Below are positions 19,683-27,053 of a DNA stretch of 51,696 nt, in pieces. The notes under the pieces are model-generated. The model did not search any database. It saw nothing but the letters and a program-made list of their open reading frames with translations, and had not been told where the DNA came from. Position 1 is the first letter of the stretch. Each line of letters opens with the position of its first letter. Position numbers and translations under genes: made by a program. This stretch comes from Caulobacteraceae bacterium (lineage in GTDB: Bacteria > Pseudomonadota > Alphaproteobacteria > Caulobacterales > Caulobacteraceae), in contig CANJXI010000022.1 of assembly GCA_947478785.1 (NCBI GenBank), positions 1-51,696 of the forward strand, read 5' to 3'.

Positions 19683-20909
19683 ATGACCCGGGTGATGCAG
19701 GGCGTGCGGGTCCTGGAACTGGCGCAGTTCATGTTCGCGCCCTCGGCCGGCGCCCTGCTGGCCGACTGGGGCGCGGACGTGATCAAGATCGAGCATCCGG
19801 TGCACGCCGACGGCCAGCGCGGCTTCCTGCGCTGGGGCGGCTCGACCTACGATCCGGACCGCAACCCGCTGGTCGAGGGCGCCAATCGCGGAAAACGCAG
19901 CATCGGCCTCGATATCGCGACGCCGGAAGGCCGCGCGCTGCTTCTTGAGCTGGCCGCCACCGCCGACGTCTTCCTGACCAATTTCCTGCCGGCCGTGCGG
20001 CAGAAACTGCAGATCGACGTGGAGCATATCCGCGCGGCCAAGCCGCAGATCATCTACGCGCGGGCCAGCGCCTATGGCGACAAGGGATCGGATCGCGAGC
20101 GCGGCGGCTTCGACGGCACCGCCTTCTGGTCGAACAGCGGCATAGCGCACGCGCTTTCGCCGGCGGAGCTCGATGCGCCGCTGACCTCGAGCATCGGCGG
20201 CTTCGGCGACATGATCAGCGGCATGAACCTGGCCGGGGGCATCGCCGCGGCCCTTTTCCATCGGAGCCAGACCGGCGAGGCGACGGAGGTCGATGTCTCC
20301 CTGATGAGCAGCGCCTGGTGGGCCTCTTCCGCCAGCCTCAACGCCGCGGTCTATTCCGGGCAGGCCGTGCGCCCGGCGATGCCGAGGTCAGGCGGTTCGT
20401 CGGCCAATCCGTTCATCGGCCAGTTCAAGACCTCGGACGGCGGGGCGATCAGCCTGTTCATCATGCAGCCGGGGCCGCACATCCGGAACACCTTCGAGCA
20501 CGTGGGGCGCCCGGATCTTGCCGGCGACCCGCGGTTCACCGACGCCTTCGCCCTGTTTGAAAACTGGGAGGCGGCGAGCCAGGCCCTGGTGGAGGCGTTC
20601 GCGTCCCGGCCGCTCGACGCGTGGCGGTCGCGCCTGCAGACGCTGTCGGGCCAATGGGCGGCCGTGCAGAGTTTCGTGGACCTGGCCAAGGACCCCCAGG
20701 CGCTGGCCAACGACATGCTGTTCGAGGTCCAGCCGCCGGATGGCGGCGAGGCGCTGCGGCTGGCGCGCGGGCCGGTGCAGTTCAACGGCGAGCCGGTGGC
20801 CACGACGCGGGCCCCGCAGCCGTGGGAACATACCGAACAGGTGCTGCAGGAGCTCGGGCTGTCCTGGGACCGGATCGGGTCCCTGAAGGCCAAGGGCGCT
20901 ATACCCTAG
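19683..20909 (+). CDS. Class III CoA-transferase (CaiB/BaiF family)
   Basis: The 408-residue protein moves CoA between carboxylic acids. It shows VRVLELAQFMFAPSAGALLADWGADVIKIEHP at the N terminus, NRGKRSIGLDI, and GGFD143GTAFW with the Asp expected to form the acyl-anhydride intermediate. It also has SSIGGFGDMISGMNLAGGIAAALFHR and TEVDVSLM. A stretch SGGSSANPFIGQFKTSDG precedes the C-terminal domain. It starts 23 bp after the amidohydrolase stop and most likely activates the pathway acid as a CoA ester. Confidence 0.93.
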   Translation: MTRVMQGVRVLELAQFMFAPSAGALLADWGADVIKIEHPVHADGQRGFLRWGGSTYDPDRNPLVEGANRGKRSIGLDIATPEGRALLLELAATADVFLTNFLPAVRQKLQIDVEHIRAAKPQIIYARASAYGDKGSDRERGGFDGTAFWSNSGIAHALSPAELDAPLTSSIGGFGDMISGMNLAGGIAAALFHRSQTGEATEVDVSLMSSAWWASSASLNAAVYSGQAVRPAMPRSGGSSANPFIGQFKTSDGGAISLFIMQPGPHIRNTFEHVGRPDLAGDPRFTDAFALFENWEAASQALVEAFASRPLDAWRSRLQTLSGQWAAVQSFVDLAKDPQALANDMLFEVQPPDGGEALRLARGPVQFNGEPVATTRAPQPWEHTEQVLQELGLSWDRIGSLKAKGAIP

Positions 20910-20977
20910 GCGGATTGCCGGGTGGCGGCCTGGGTGATCTGCTTCGCGAACAGGAGAGGCGAAGGAAGAGAGAGCGG

Positions 20978-21706
20978 ATGGTGACCTATTCGTCGACCCA
21001 GGGCGCTGGAAAGTGCGCCTGGACCCTGGCCGGGCCGAAGGGCCGCGACCGGAAGGCCTTCCAGGACTTCGTCCTGAACGACCTTGCGAAGGCGGCCGCC
21101 CGGCTCATGCCGGGTGCGACCGGCGTCTCGGTCACGCTGCAGCAGCCTGACGCCTGGTCGGGCGCAAGCGTTCCGGTGGAGAATGTTCAGCAGCCGGTCG
21201 ACGCTGTCCTTGAGATCACCGTGGCGCAGCCCTATGCGCCCCTCGACCCGGTGAACGCCCACCTGTCGGCGAACTGCGGCCACGTCCAGGGCTGGCGGGT
21301 CCATCCGACGCTGATCTTTGACGCCAGCGCGCCGACGCCGCTTGGGCAGCCGTCGGCGCAGCCCAACGTGCTCGTCTTCCTTCGCCGCCTGGACGGTGCG
21401 ACGCCCGAGCACTTCCACCACAACTGGTACATGCACGCGGGCCATCCGGACGGCCAGGAGGCCGAGAGCGAAGCGTCGCGCGCGACCCGGGCGGGGATGG
21501 AGAGGTCGATGCGGGGGCGCTATGTCCAGAATCGAACGCTCGAGGCGATCACGCCGACCGCCTGGGTGATGACTGGCTACACCTCACTTAATCTGCCGGC
21601 CCTGATGACCGGGCCTGTCGCGCGCTATGAGCGTCACCGGGGCGAACAGATCTTCGAGGAGTGGCCGCCACACTTTGTGCAGGGCCCCGCCTACCAGCTG
21701 GTGTAA
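20978..21706 (+). CDS. EthD domain-containing protein
   Basis: The 242-residue protein carries a ferredoxin-like EthD-type domain (FLRRLDGATPEHFHHNWYMH), followed by RYVQNRTLEAITPTAWV and a C-terminal FEEWPPHFVQGPAY. EthD-fold proteins occur in catabolic operons as small isomerases, cyclases or dehydratase-like enzymes, often with no defined reaction. The first half may be a second, diverged copy of the fold. The ATG at 20978 has AGGAAG upstream. It is the last gene of the SDR, MFS, amidohydrolase, CoA-transferase and EthD row. Confidence 0.78.
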   Translation: MVTYSSTQGAGKCAWTLAGPKGRDRKAFQDFVLNDLAKAAARLMPGATGVSVTLQQPDAWSGASVPVENVQQPVDAVLEITVAQPYAPLDPVNAHLSANCGHVQGWRVHPTLIFDASAPTPLGQPSAQPNVLVFLRRLDGATPEHFHHNWYMHAGHPDGQEAESEASRATRAGMERSMRGRYVQNRTLEAITPTAWVMTGYTSLNLPALMTGPVARYERHRGEQIFEEWPPHFVQGPAYQLV

Positions 21707-21862
21707 GGCGGCGCGACCAGTCCGCCGGCCGCGGCGGCGTAGCCTGCAAAGTGGCGCCGTGTTAGGCTCTGGGCTCGATTTCCAGGGTTGCGGCGCGTTC
21801 CGACGCCAGATCAACCGGCGGGAGCCCTGCTTGCCGCGCCCTTCCTTTTGGGAGGACTGGCG

Positions 21863-22732
21863 ATGGCCGTCGGCAATCACGTCGAAAATCCATTTGAATT
21901 CGTGCTGGAGAAGTTCGGCTGGGCGATCTCCGGGATCGGCCGGGGGCGGGACGAAGCCCAGCGCGCGGCGGCCCGCGTAGAGCCCCACGTGCGCCGGCTG
22001 GAGGCGGCCGATCTCAAGGACGCCCTGCGCAAGGGCCTGTCCGACTTCGCCGCGGCCCGCGACGACGTGGTGTTCATCGCCATCATCTATCCCCTCGCGG
22101 GCCTGGGGCTGGCGGCGCTGGCCATGCGCATGGACCTCCTGCCGATGGTCTTCCCGCTGGTCTCGGGCTTCGCGCTGATCGGGCCGCTGGCCGCCGTCGG
22201 CCTCTATGAGATCAGCCGCCGCCGCGAGGCGGGCGAGACGGTGAACTGGATGGATGCGGCCGGCGTCCTGCGCTCGCCGGCGCTGGGTTCGATCCTGCAG
22301 ATGGGCCTGGTGCTCATCGGGCTCTTCGCGCTCTGGCTGGGCGCCGCCTACGCGATCAGTCAGCTGGCCTTCGCCGGCGCGCCGCCCGCGACCGTGGCGG
22401 GCTTCCTGCACAAGGTGTTCGCCACCGGCGGCGGATGGGCGATGATCGTCATAGGCGTCGCGGTGGGCTTCGCCTTCGCGGTGGTGGCGCTGGCGCTTAG
22501 CGTCGTGTCCTTCCCCCTGCTGCTCGACCGGCATGTGGACCTGGACGTGGCGATCCGCACATCGTTCAAGGTGGTCGCCGAAAACCCGAGGATCATGGCC
22601 CTCTGGGGGCTCATCGTGGCCGGGAGCCTGGCGCTGGGCGCGATCCCGGCTCTGATGGGCCTGATCGTGGTGGTGCCCGTGCTGGGCCATGCAACGTGGC
22701 GCCTCTACCGCAAGGCCGTCGGCCCCGACTGA
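21863..22732 (+). CDS. DUF2189 integral membrane protein
   Basis: The 289-residue protein has a cytoplasmic N-terminal part of about 70 residues, then six hydrophobic segments: VVFIAIIYPLAGLGLAAL, MVFPLVSGFALIGPLAAVG, SILQMGLVLIGLFALWLG, WAMIVIGVAVGFAFAVVA, IMALWGLIVAGSLALG and MGLIVVVPVLGHATW. The middle segment SFPLLLDRHVDLDVAIRTSF and the end GHATWRLYRK are typical of DUF2189. Its function is unknown. GGGAGG precedes the ATG. The 156 bp upstream hold no recognised feature. Confidence 0.85.
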   Translation: MAVGNHVENPFEFVLEKFGWAISGIGRGRDEAQRAAARVEPHVRRLEAADLKDALRKGLSDFAAARDDVVFIAIIYPLAGLGLAALAMRMDLLPMVFPLVSGFALIGPLAAVGLYEISRRREAGETVNWMDAAGVLRSPALGSILQMGLVLIGLFALWLGAAYAISQLAFAGAPPATVAGFLHKVFATGGGWAMIVIGVAVGFAFAVVALALSVVSFPLLLDRHVDLDVAIRTSFKVVAENPRIMALWGLIVAGSLALGAIPALMGLIVVVPVLGHATWRLYRKAVGPD

Positions 22733-22826
22733 CCGGCGTCGCGCGCCCTGGGATGAGGGGGCCACGCCTTGACGGAGGTCGGGCGAGGGCTTCATAGCCC
22801 CGGCCGAAGACCATCGAGGCGCTCCC

Positions 22827-24062
22827 ATGAATGACGTCGGACATCAATCGTCCTTCCGCTACGACCCCTTCTCCGTGGAGGCGATGCGCGATCCGTACCG
22901 GTTCTACCCGACGCTGCGGGAGGAGTTCCCGGCCTATTTCATCCCCGAGTACGACACCTACGTCTTCAGCCGCTACGCCGACGTCTGGGACGGGTTCATG
23001 GACGGCGAGCACTTCTCGGAGGCCGAGCGCCAGCTGTTCTCCCGCGAGGACCTGCTGGTCCACCACCGGGGCAACCCGCCGCAGCCGGTGCTCGACCCTA
23101 TGGGCATGTTCCTGTTCCTGGACCCGCCGCTGCACACCGGTTTCCGCCGAGCCCTGGCGCCGCCCTTCACTAAGCCAAACGTCGGCAAGCTCGCCGAGCA
23201 GATCACGACCCTGGTGCGCGATCGCCTGGCGGAGCTGCTCCCCCGGGGCCGCTTCGACCTGAACACCGATTTCGGCAGCTACGTCTCGGCGGCCGCCACC
23301 TCGACCATCCTGGGTTTCCCCATAAGTGACGCCGAGCGCCTGGTGTCCCTGGTCAACCGGATGGTGGCGCGCGAGGGTGACAAGCCCGGCGGCACCCCGG
23401 ACGGCGTCGTGGCGCGGAATGAGGTAATGGACTACCTGATATCCGCGGTGGCCGCGCGCCGAGCGGGGCGGAGCGCGGAAAACGGGATCATCGACCCGCT
23501 GATCACCGCCGACCTGATCGGACGGCCGCTCACCGACCCGGAAGTCGCGATCGACCTCCTGTCGATCCTGGTGGGCGGTTCGGAGACCGTGCCCAAGGTG
23601 CTGGCGGGCGGGATACTGGCGCTTTGGAAACAGCCCGACCAGCTGGCCCAGGTGCTCGCCGATCCCGTCGCGGCCGCGGCCCCGCTCTACGAGGAATCGC
23701 TGCGTTACTGCGCGCCGGCCCAGTGGTTCGGCCGGACGGTCAAGAAGCGTCACGAACTCGGAGGCGTGACCCTGGAGCCCGGCCAGCGGGTGATCCTGCT
23801 GATCGCCGCGGCCAACCGCGACCCGCGGGAGTTCGACGCCCCCGAGTCCTTCATCTGGAACCGTGAGCATCGCCGCATGCTGAGCTTCGGCGTCGGCCCG
23901 CATTTCTGCATCGGCGCCCACCTCGCCCGGCTGGAAGGGCAGATCATGGTGCGCGAGCTGCTGAGCGCGGCGCCTCGCTTCACGCTGGAGCCGGAGGCGG
24001 GTGACTGGGCGGTGTCCGAATTCCAGGTCGGCTGGACCAAGCTGCCCATCCGCATCGATTAG
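22827..24062 (+). CDS. Cytochrome P450
   Basis: The 411-residue soluble bacterial P450 has the I-helix motif VGGSETVP (Ser in place of the usual second acidic or Ala position), the K-helix E-E-S-L-R, and the heme loop FGVGPHFCIGAHLARLE with C361 as the thiolate ligand. DPPLHTGFRRALAPPF matches the C-helix region. Such enzymes use NAD(P)H via ferredoxin and ferredoxin reductase; neither partner is in the window. The nearby dioxygenase and dehydrogenases suggest a catabolic hydroxylation. The substrate is unknown. Confidence 0.93.
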   Translation: MNDVGHQSSFRYDPFSVEAMRDPYRFYPTLREEFPAYFIPEYDTYVFSRYADVWDGFMDGEHFSEAERQLFSREDLLVHHRGNPPQPVLDPMGMFLFLDPPLHTGFRRALAPPFTKPNVGKLAEQITTLVRDRLAELLPRGRFDLNTDFGSYVSAAATSTILGFPISDAERLVSLVNRMVAREGDKPGGTPDGVVARNEVMDYLISAVAARRAGRSAENGIIDPLITADLIGRPLTDPEVAIDLLSILVGGSETVPKVLAGGILALWKQPDQLAQVLADPVAAAAPLYEESLRYCAPAQWFGRTVKKRHELGGVTLEPGQRVILLIAAANRDPREFDAPESFIWNREHRRMLSFGVGPHFCIGAHLARLEGQIMVRELLSAAPRFTLEPEAGDWAVSEFQVGWTKLPIRID

Positions 24063-24127
24063 GCGCCGGCGGTTGACGCCGCGCCACGCCGGGTCAACGA
24101 TATCGCTTTGCTCCGGGGTGACAGCAG

Positions 24128-24994
24128 ATGATCAGGTTCACGCCGCTAACCGGCGTCATCGGCGCCGACGTCCACGGAATCGATCTGTCGCAACCGCTGT
24201 CGGACGAAGCGGTCGGCGAGATCCTGGGCGGGCTTGGCGAATATTCCGTGCTGTTCTTCCGTGAGCAGCCGGTCCTCAGCCGGCCGCAGCACCTGGCGCT
24301 GGGCGCGCGCTTTGGCGATATCGAGCCCGCGCCCTTCCATCCGCAGGACGAAAGCAGCCTGGCCCTGCTGCTCGACCAGACCGACCCCCGGGGCAGTCAG
24401 GCCGCTAACTTCCACTCCGACAACACCTTCCGGCCGCGTCCGCCGATGGGCGCCCTGCTTCAGGCGCACGTGCTTCCGTCGCGAGGCGGGGATACGTGCT
24501 TCGCCTCGCTGTATGCGGCGTATGAGGCGCTGTCGGACCGCATGCAGGCGTATCTCGAGGGGCTGGACGCCTATCATTCGCTCGCCCCGATGGCGGCGCG
24601 CCTGGCCACCCAGGGCGTCAAGCTCGGCCTTCGGCTCGAGGACTGGCCCCCGGTGCGCCACCCGGTGATCGCCGTCCACCCCAGGACCGGGCGCAAGCAC
24701 CTGAACGTCAACCGCAATTGGACGACCCACATCGCCGATCTGCCGGACCAGGAAAGCGCCTCGGTGCTTAGGTTCCTGCTGGAGCATGTGAAGAACCCGG
24801 ATTTCCAGGTGCGGCTGCGCTGGAACGTGGGCGACGTGGCGTTTTGGGACAACTGGGCCGCCCAGCACCACGCGGTGGCCGACTATCGCGAGCGGCGGGT
24901 GATGCAGAGGGTTTCGATCCTGGCCCGGGAAGGGCCGGCGATACAGGGCGCCGTCCGTCCCGCGCGCGAAGCCGCGCTGTCCGAAGGACGCTGA
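24128..24994 (+). CDS. TauD/TfdA-family 2-oxoglutarate dioxygenase
   Basis: The 288-residue Fe(II)/2-oxoglutarate enzyme has the facial triad H96-S-D98 and H247 (WAAQHHAVADY). The 2-oxoglutarate-binding Arg is expected in RRVMQRVSIL. The N-terminal part (IGADVHGIDLSQPLSDEAV, LFFREQPVLSRPQHLALGARFGDI) matches TauD. Family members hydroxylate taurine, alkylsulfonates, aryloxyacetates and similar acids. It lies 65 bp after the P450 gene on the same strand. The substrate is not evident, and no sulfonate transporter is nearby. Confidence 0.92.
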   Translation: MIRFTPLTGVIGADVHGIDLSQPLSDEAVGEILGGLGEYSVLFFREQPVLSRPQHLALGARFGDIEPAPFHPQDESSLALLLDQTDPRGSQAANFHSDNTFRPRPPMGALLQAHVLPSRGGDTCFASLYAAYEALSDRMQAYLEGLDAYHSLAPMAARLATQGVKLGLRLEDWPPVRHPVIAVHPRTGRKHLNVNRNWTTHIADLPDQESASVLRFLLEHVKNPDFQVRLRWNVGDVAFWDNWAAQHHAVADYRERRVMQRVSILAREGPAIQGAVRPAREAALSEGR

Positions 24995-25081
24995 TCAGCT
25001 CTGGAGGGCGTCAGGGTGAAGGGGATACCTGTTCATCCGTCCCACGCGTCCTAAGCTGCTGACGGTAGACCCCTCTCCTCT

Positions 25082-25105
25082 GGTTCAGACGATTTCATCT
25101 GAACC
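25082..25105. promoter_or_regulatory. Inverted repeat between convergent genes
   Basis: GGTTCAGA and TCTGAACC form a perfect 8-bp stem with loop CGATTTCA, between the ends of the TauD-type gene and the XRE gene. Neither strand has a T run after it, so it is a weak terminator candidate. It could be a dispersed repeat or a protein-binding site. The rest of the 119-bp gap holds nothing recognised. Confidence 0.35.
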
Positions 25106-25113
25106 GGAAGGGG

Positions 25114-25395
25114 CTAAGGGGCAGGCGACAAGGCGGGCGGCGAGGCCCGGCCCAGGCCGACCCGCAGGCCCGGCTCCGGACGCAGGCCTTCGTAGAAATA
25201 GCCAACGTCCACGTCCAGGCACCGCGCCAGCCGCCACAGGACCACGGCCGACATGCGGTTGGCCGCGCATTCGTACTTCTGAACCTGTTGAAAACTGATG
25301 CCGCAGGCGGCGCCGAGGGCCTCCTGGGTGAGTCCGACATCCCGTCGACGTCGGCGCAGGCACCGGCCTAGCTGAAGGTCGATGTCATTTGACAT
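25114..25395 (-). CDS. XRE-family transcriptional regulator
   Basis: The 93-residue DNA-binding protein has one helix-turn-helix of the lambda Cro/CI type: LGRCLRRRRRDVGLTQEALG, then CGISFQQVQKYECAANRM, with the FQQVQKYE recognition helix common in Caulobacterales. A short tail rich in Arg, Gly and Pro follows VDVGYFYEGL. I chose MSNDIDLQLG at 25395 as start; 14 more codons are open upstream. The first five codons form a perfect palindrome that could be its own operator. Confidence 0.88.
   Translation of the reverse strand: MSNDIDLQLGRCLRRRRRDVGLTQEALGAACGISFQQVQKYECAANRMSAVVLWRLARCLDVDVGYFYEGLRPEPGLRVGLGRASPPALSPAP
25382..25395. promoter_or_regulatory. Palindrome over the XRE start codon
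   Basis: ATGTCA-TT-TGACAT is a perfect 6-2-6 inverted repeat that includes the start codon of the XRE gene. Small XRE repressors often bind such sites near their own start, so autoregulation is a reasonable guess. Confidence 0.35.
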
Positions 25396-25620
25396 GATAT
25401 CACCCCAACCTACGCAACATATGAGACTAAACACCAAGGTGCAGCTTGAAGCCGCGCCTTCGGCAACAATAACTTAACGCCGTTTTTATTCCCGCGAAAG
25501 GGGGCAAGAGGGCCACGCGGCCATGGTTACGCTCCGCCTGAAAATGGCCCAGTTCAGGCTTGATGTAGGGCGGCGTGAATGCGGACGGGCGGCGGGGGCC
25601 GACCAACCGGAGGGACTTCA

Positions 25621-26211
25621 TTGATCCAGGCCAAATCGAATGCGTTCGCCGCGGGGGCGGTGCTCTTGGGCGCCCTTAGCCTCGGCGGCTGCGCGACCAA
25701 GAAATACGTCAACGCTCAGGTGGGCGCGGTGAACGAGCAGGTGGTCAGCGTCTCCACCCGGGTGAGCGCGCACGACGCCTCGATCGCGGGCCTCGACGCC
25801 ACCGCCAAGGAGGCGCTGGAACGGGCCACCTCGGCCGGCAAGCTGGCCGAGGGGAAGTTCCTCTATCAAGAGGTGCTGTCCGACGACAGCATGAAGTTCC
25901 CGCCGGCCAAGGCGACCCTTTCGCCGGAGGCCCAGGCTCGGCTCGACGCCTTCGTCGACAAGCTGAAGGCCGAAAACCGCAACGTCTATGTGGAGGTCCA
26001 GGGCCACACCGACGCCACTGGCCCCAAGGAATTCAACTACCGGCTGGGCGAGGAGCGGGCCGAAGCGGTGCGACGCTATCTCAATCAGCACGGCGTGGCG
26101 CTGAACCGGATCGGCACGATCTCCTACGGCGCCGATGCGCCCGTGGCCCCCAACAACAAGCGTGACGGCCGCCAGGCCAACCGCCGGGTGGTGCTGATCG
26201 TCCTGACCTAG
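25621..26211 (+). CDS. OmpA-family lipoprotein
   Basis: The 196-residue protein has a signal peptide with the lipobox LSLGGC, a short helical linker with repeated Val/Ala (coiled-coil-like, about 25-75), and a C-terminal OmpA domain. The OmpA domain shows KATLSPEAQARLDAFVDKL, VEVQGHTDATGPKEFNYRLGEERAEAVRRYL, and ISYGADAPVAPNNKRDGRQANRRV. The domain binds diaminopimelate in peptidoglycan, so the protein probably links the outer membrane to the wall. I chose the TTG at 25621 because GGAGGG lies eight bases upstream; an ATG at 25579 lacks such a site and would extend the signal peptide oddly. It resembles Pal-like and CmpX-neighbour lipoproteins but is not the Tol-operon Pal. Confidence 0.85.
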   Translation: MIQAKSNAFAAGAVLLGALSLGGCATKKYVNAQVGAVNEQVVSVSTRVSAHDASIAGLDATAKEALERATSAGKLAEGKFLYQEVLSDDSMKFPPAKATLSPEAQARLDAFVDKLKAENRNVYVEVQGHTDATGPKEFNYRLGEERAEAVRRYLNQHGVALNRIGTISYGADAPVAPNNKRDGRQANRRVVLIVLT

Positions 26212-26224
26212 GGCGCTGGCGGGG

Positions 26225-26923
26225 ATGACGGTCTCAGCCCGGCGGCGGCGCCTGCTGGCCGCGGGCCCGGCCGTCGTGGCGGGCCATGGGCTGGCGCTGC
26301 TGGCGCTGATCTTCGCCCAGCCCGCGCCGCCCAGGGCGCCTGAGCCCGAGCCGATGGTCGTGACCCTGGTCGATCCGCCGCCGCCGCCGGTGGAAGCGCC
26401 CCGCGTTCCCCAGCCCGCGTCGTCCAAGCCGCCGCCGCCGCCAAGGGTGAGGGCGCGGCCCACGCCCAGGCCGCCGCCGCAGGTCGTCACCCTGGCGGCG
26501 GGCAAGCGGCCCAGCGCCAACGGGACGGACGAACTCAGCGACGCCGAGTTGGCCTCGGCCGGAACCGCAGCCTCCGGCGCCGGCGGACGCGGCTGCGACA
26601 TGACGCGCCGGCTGCAGAGCGCGCTGCGCAAGGACGCGCGCGTGCGGGCGGCCGTCGCCGAGGCCCATCGCGGCAAGGCGCTGCGGGTCTGGAACGGCGC
26701 CTGGGTCCGCCATGGCGAAGAGGAGGGCGACGGCATGGCGGCCGTCCGCGAAGCGATCCAGTGGGAGGTGGGCTTCGCGCCGAGCGCCTGCCGTGGCGAA
26801 CTGGTGCACGGCCTGGTCCTGCTGTCGCTCGACGACGGTCCCGGCGCGGCGCGCCTGGTGGTAGGGGCGGGCGACTGGCGCTGGTCCGACCTGCTTTTCG
26901 CCCGGGGCGGCCGGGCGCGTTGA
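26225..26923 (+). CDS. Proline-rich, TonB-like periplasmic protein of unknown function
   Basis: The 232-residue protein begins with MTVSARRRRLLAAGPAVVAGH and one membrane segment, then has Pro/Val-rich stretches (PMVVTLVDPPPPPVEAP, KPPPPPRVRARPTPRPPP) as in the periplasm-spanning part of TonB. The C-terminal 110 residues do not look like a TonB C-terminal domain. They include GCDMTRRLQSALRKDARVRAAV, RVWNGAWVRH and VLLSLDDGPGAARLVVGAGDWRWSDLLF. I do not recognise that domain. It starts 13 bp after the OmpA-type gene and is probably co-transcribed, so an envelope role is likely. Confidence 0.75.
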   Translation: MTVSARRRRLLAAGPAVVAGHGLALLALIFAQPAPPRAPEPEPMVVTLVDPPPPPVEAPRVPQPASSKPPPPPRVRARPTPRPPPQVVTLAAGKRPSANGTDELSDAELASAGTAASGAGGRGCDMTRRLQSALRKDARVRAAVAEAHRGKALRVWNGAWVRHGEEEGDGMAAVREAIQWEVGFAPSACRGELVHGLVLLSLDDGPGAARLVVGAGDWRWSDLLFARGGRAR

Positions 26924-27053
26924 GCTCCGGGAGGGGGGAAATTCCGCGTGGCTGACGCCACGTCGCGCTTGTGGCGCCGCTTGCAATCGGACAAACCCGA
27001 AGACCAACGCCTGCCGGTTTTAAAGAGCGGGGGTCTGGATTGGGAGGTCCGCG

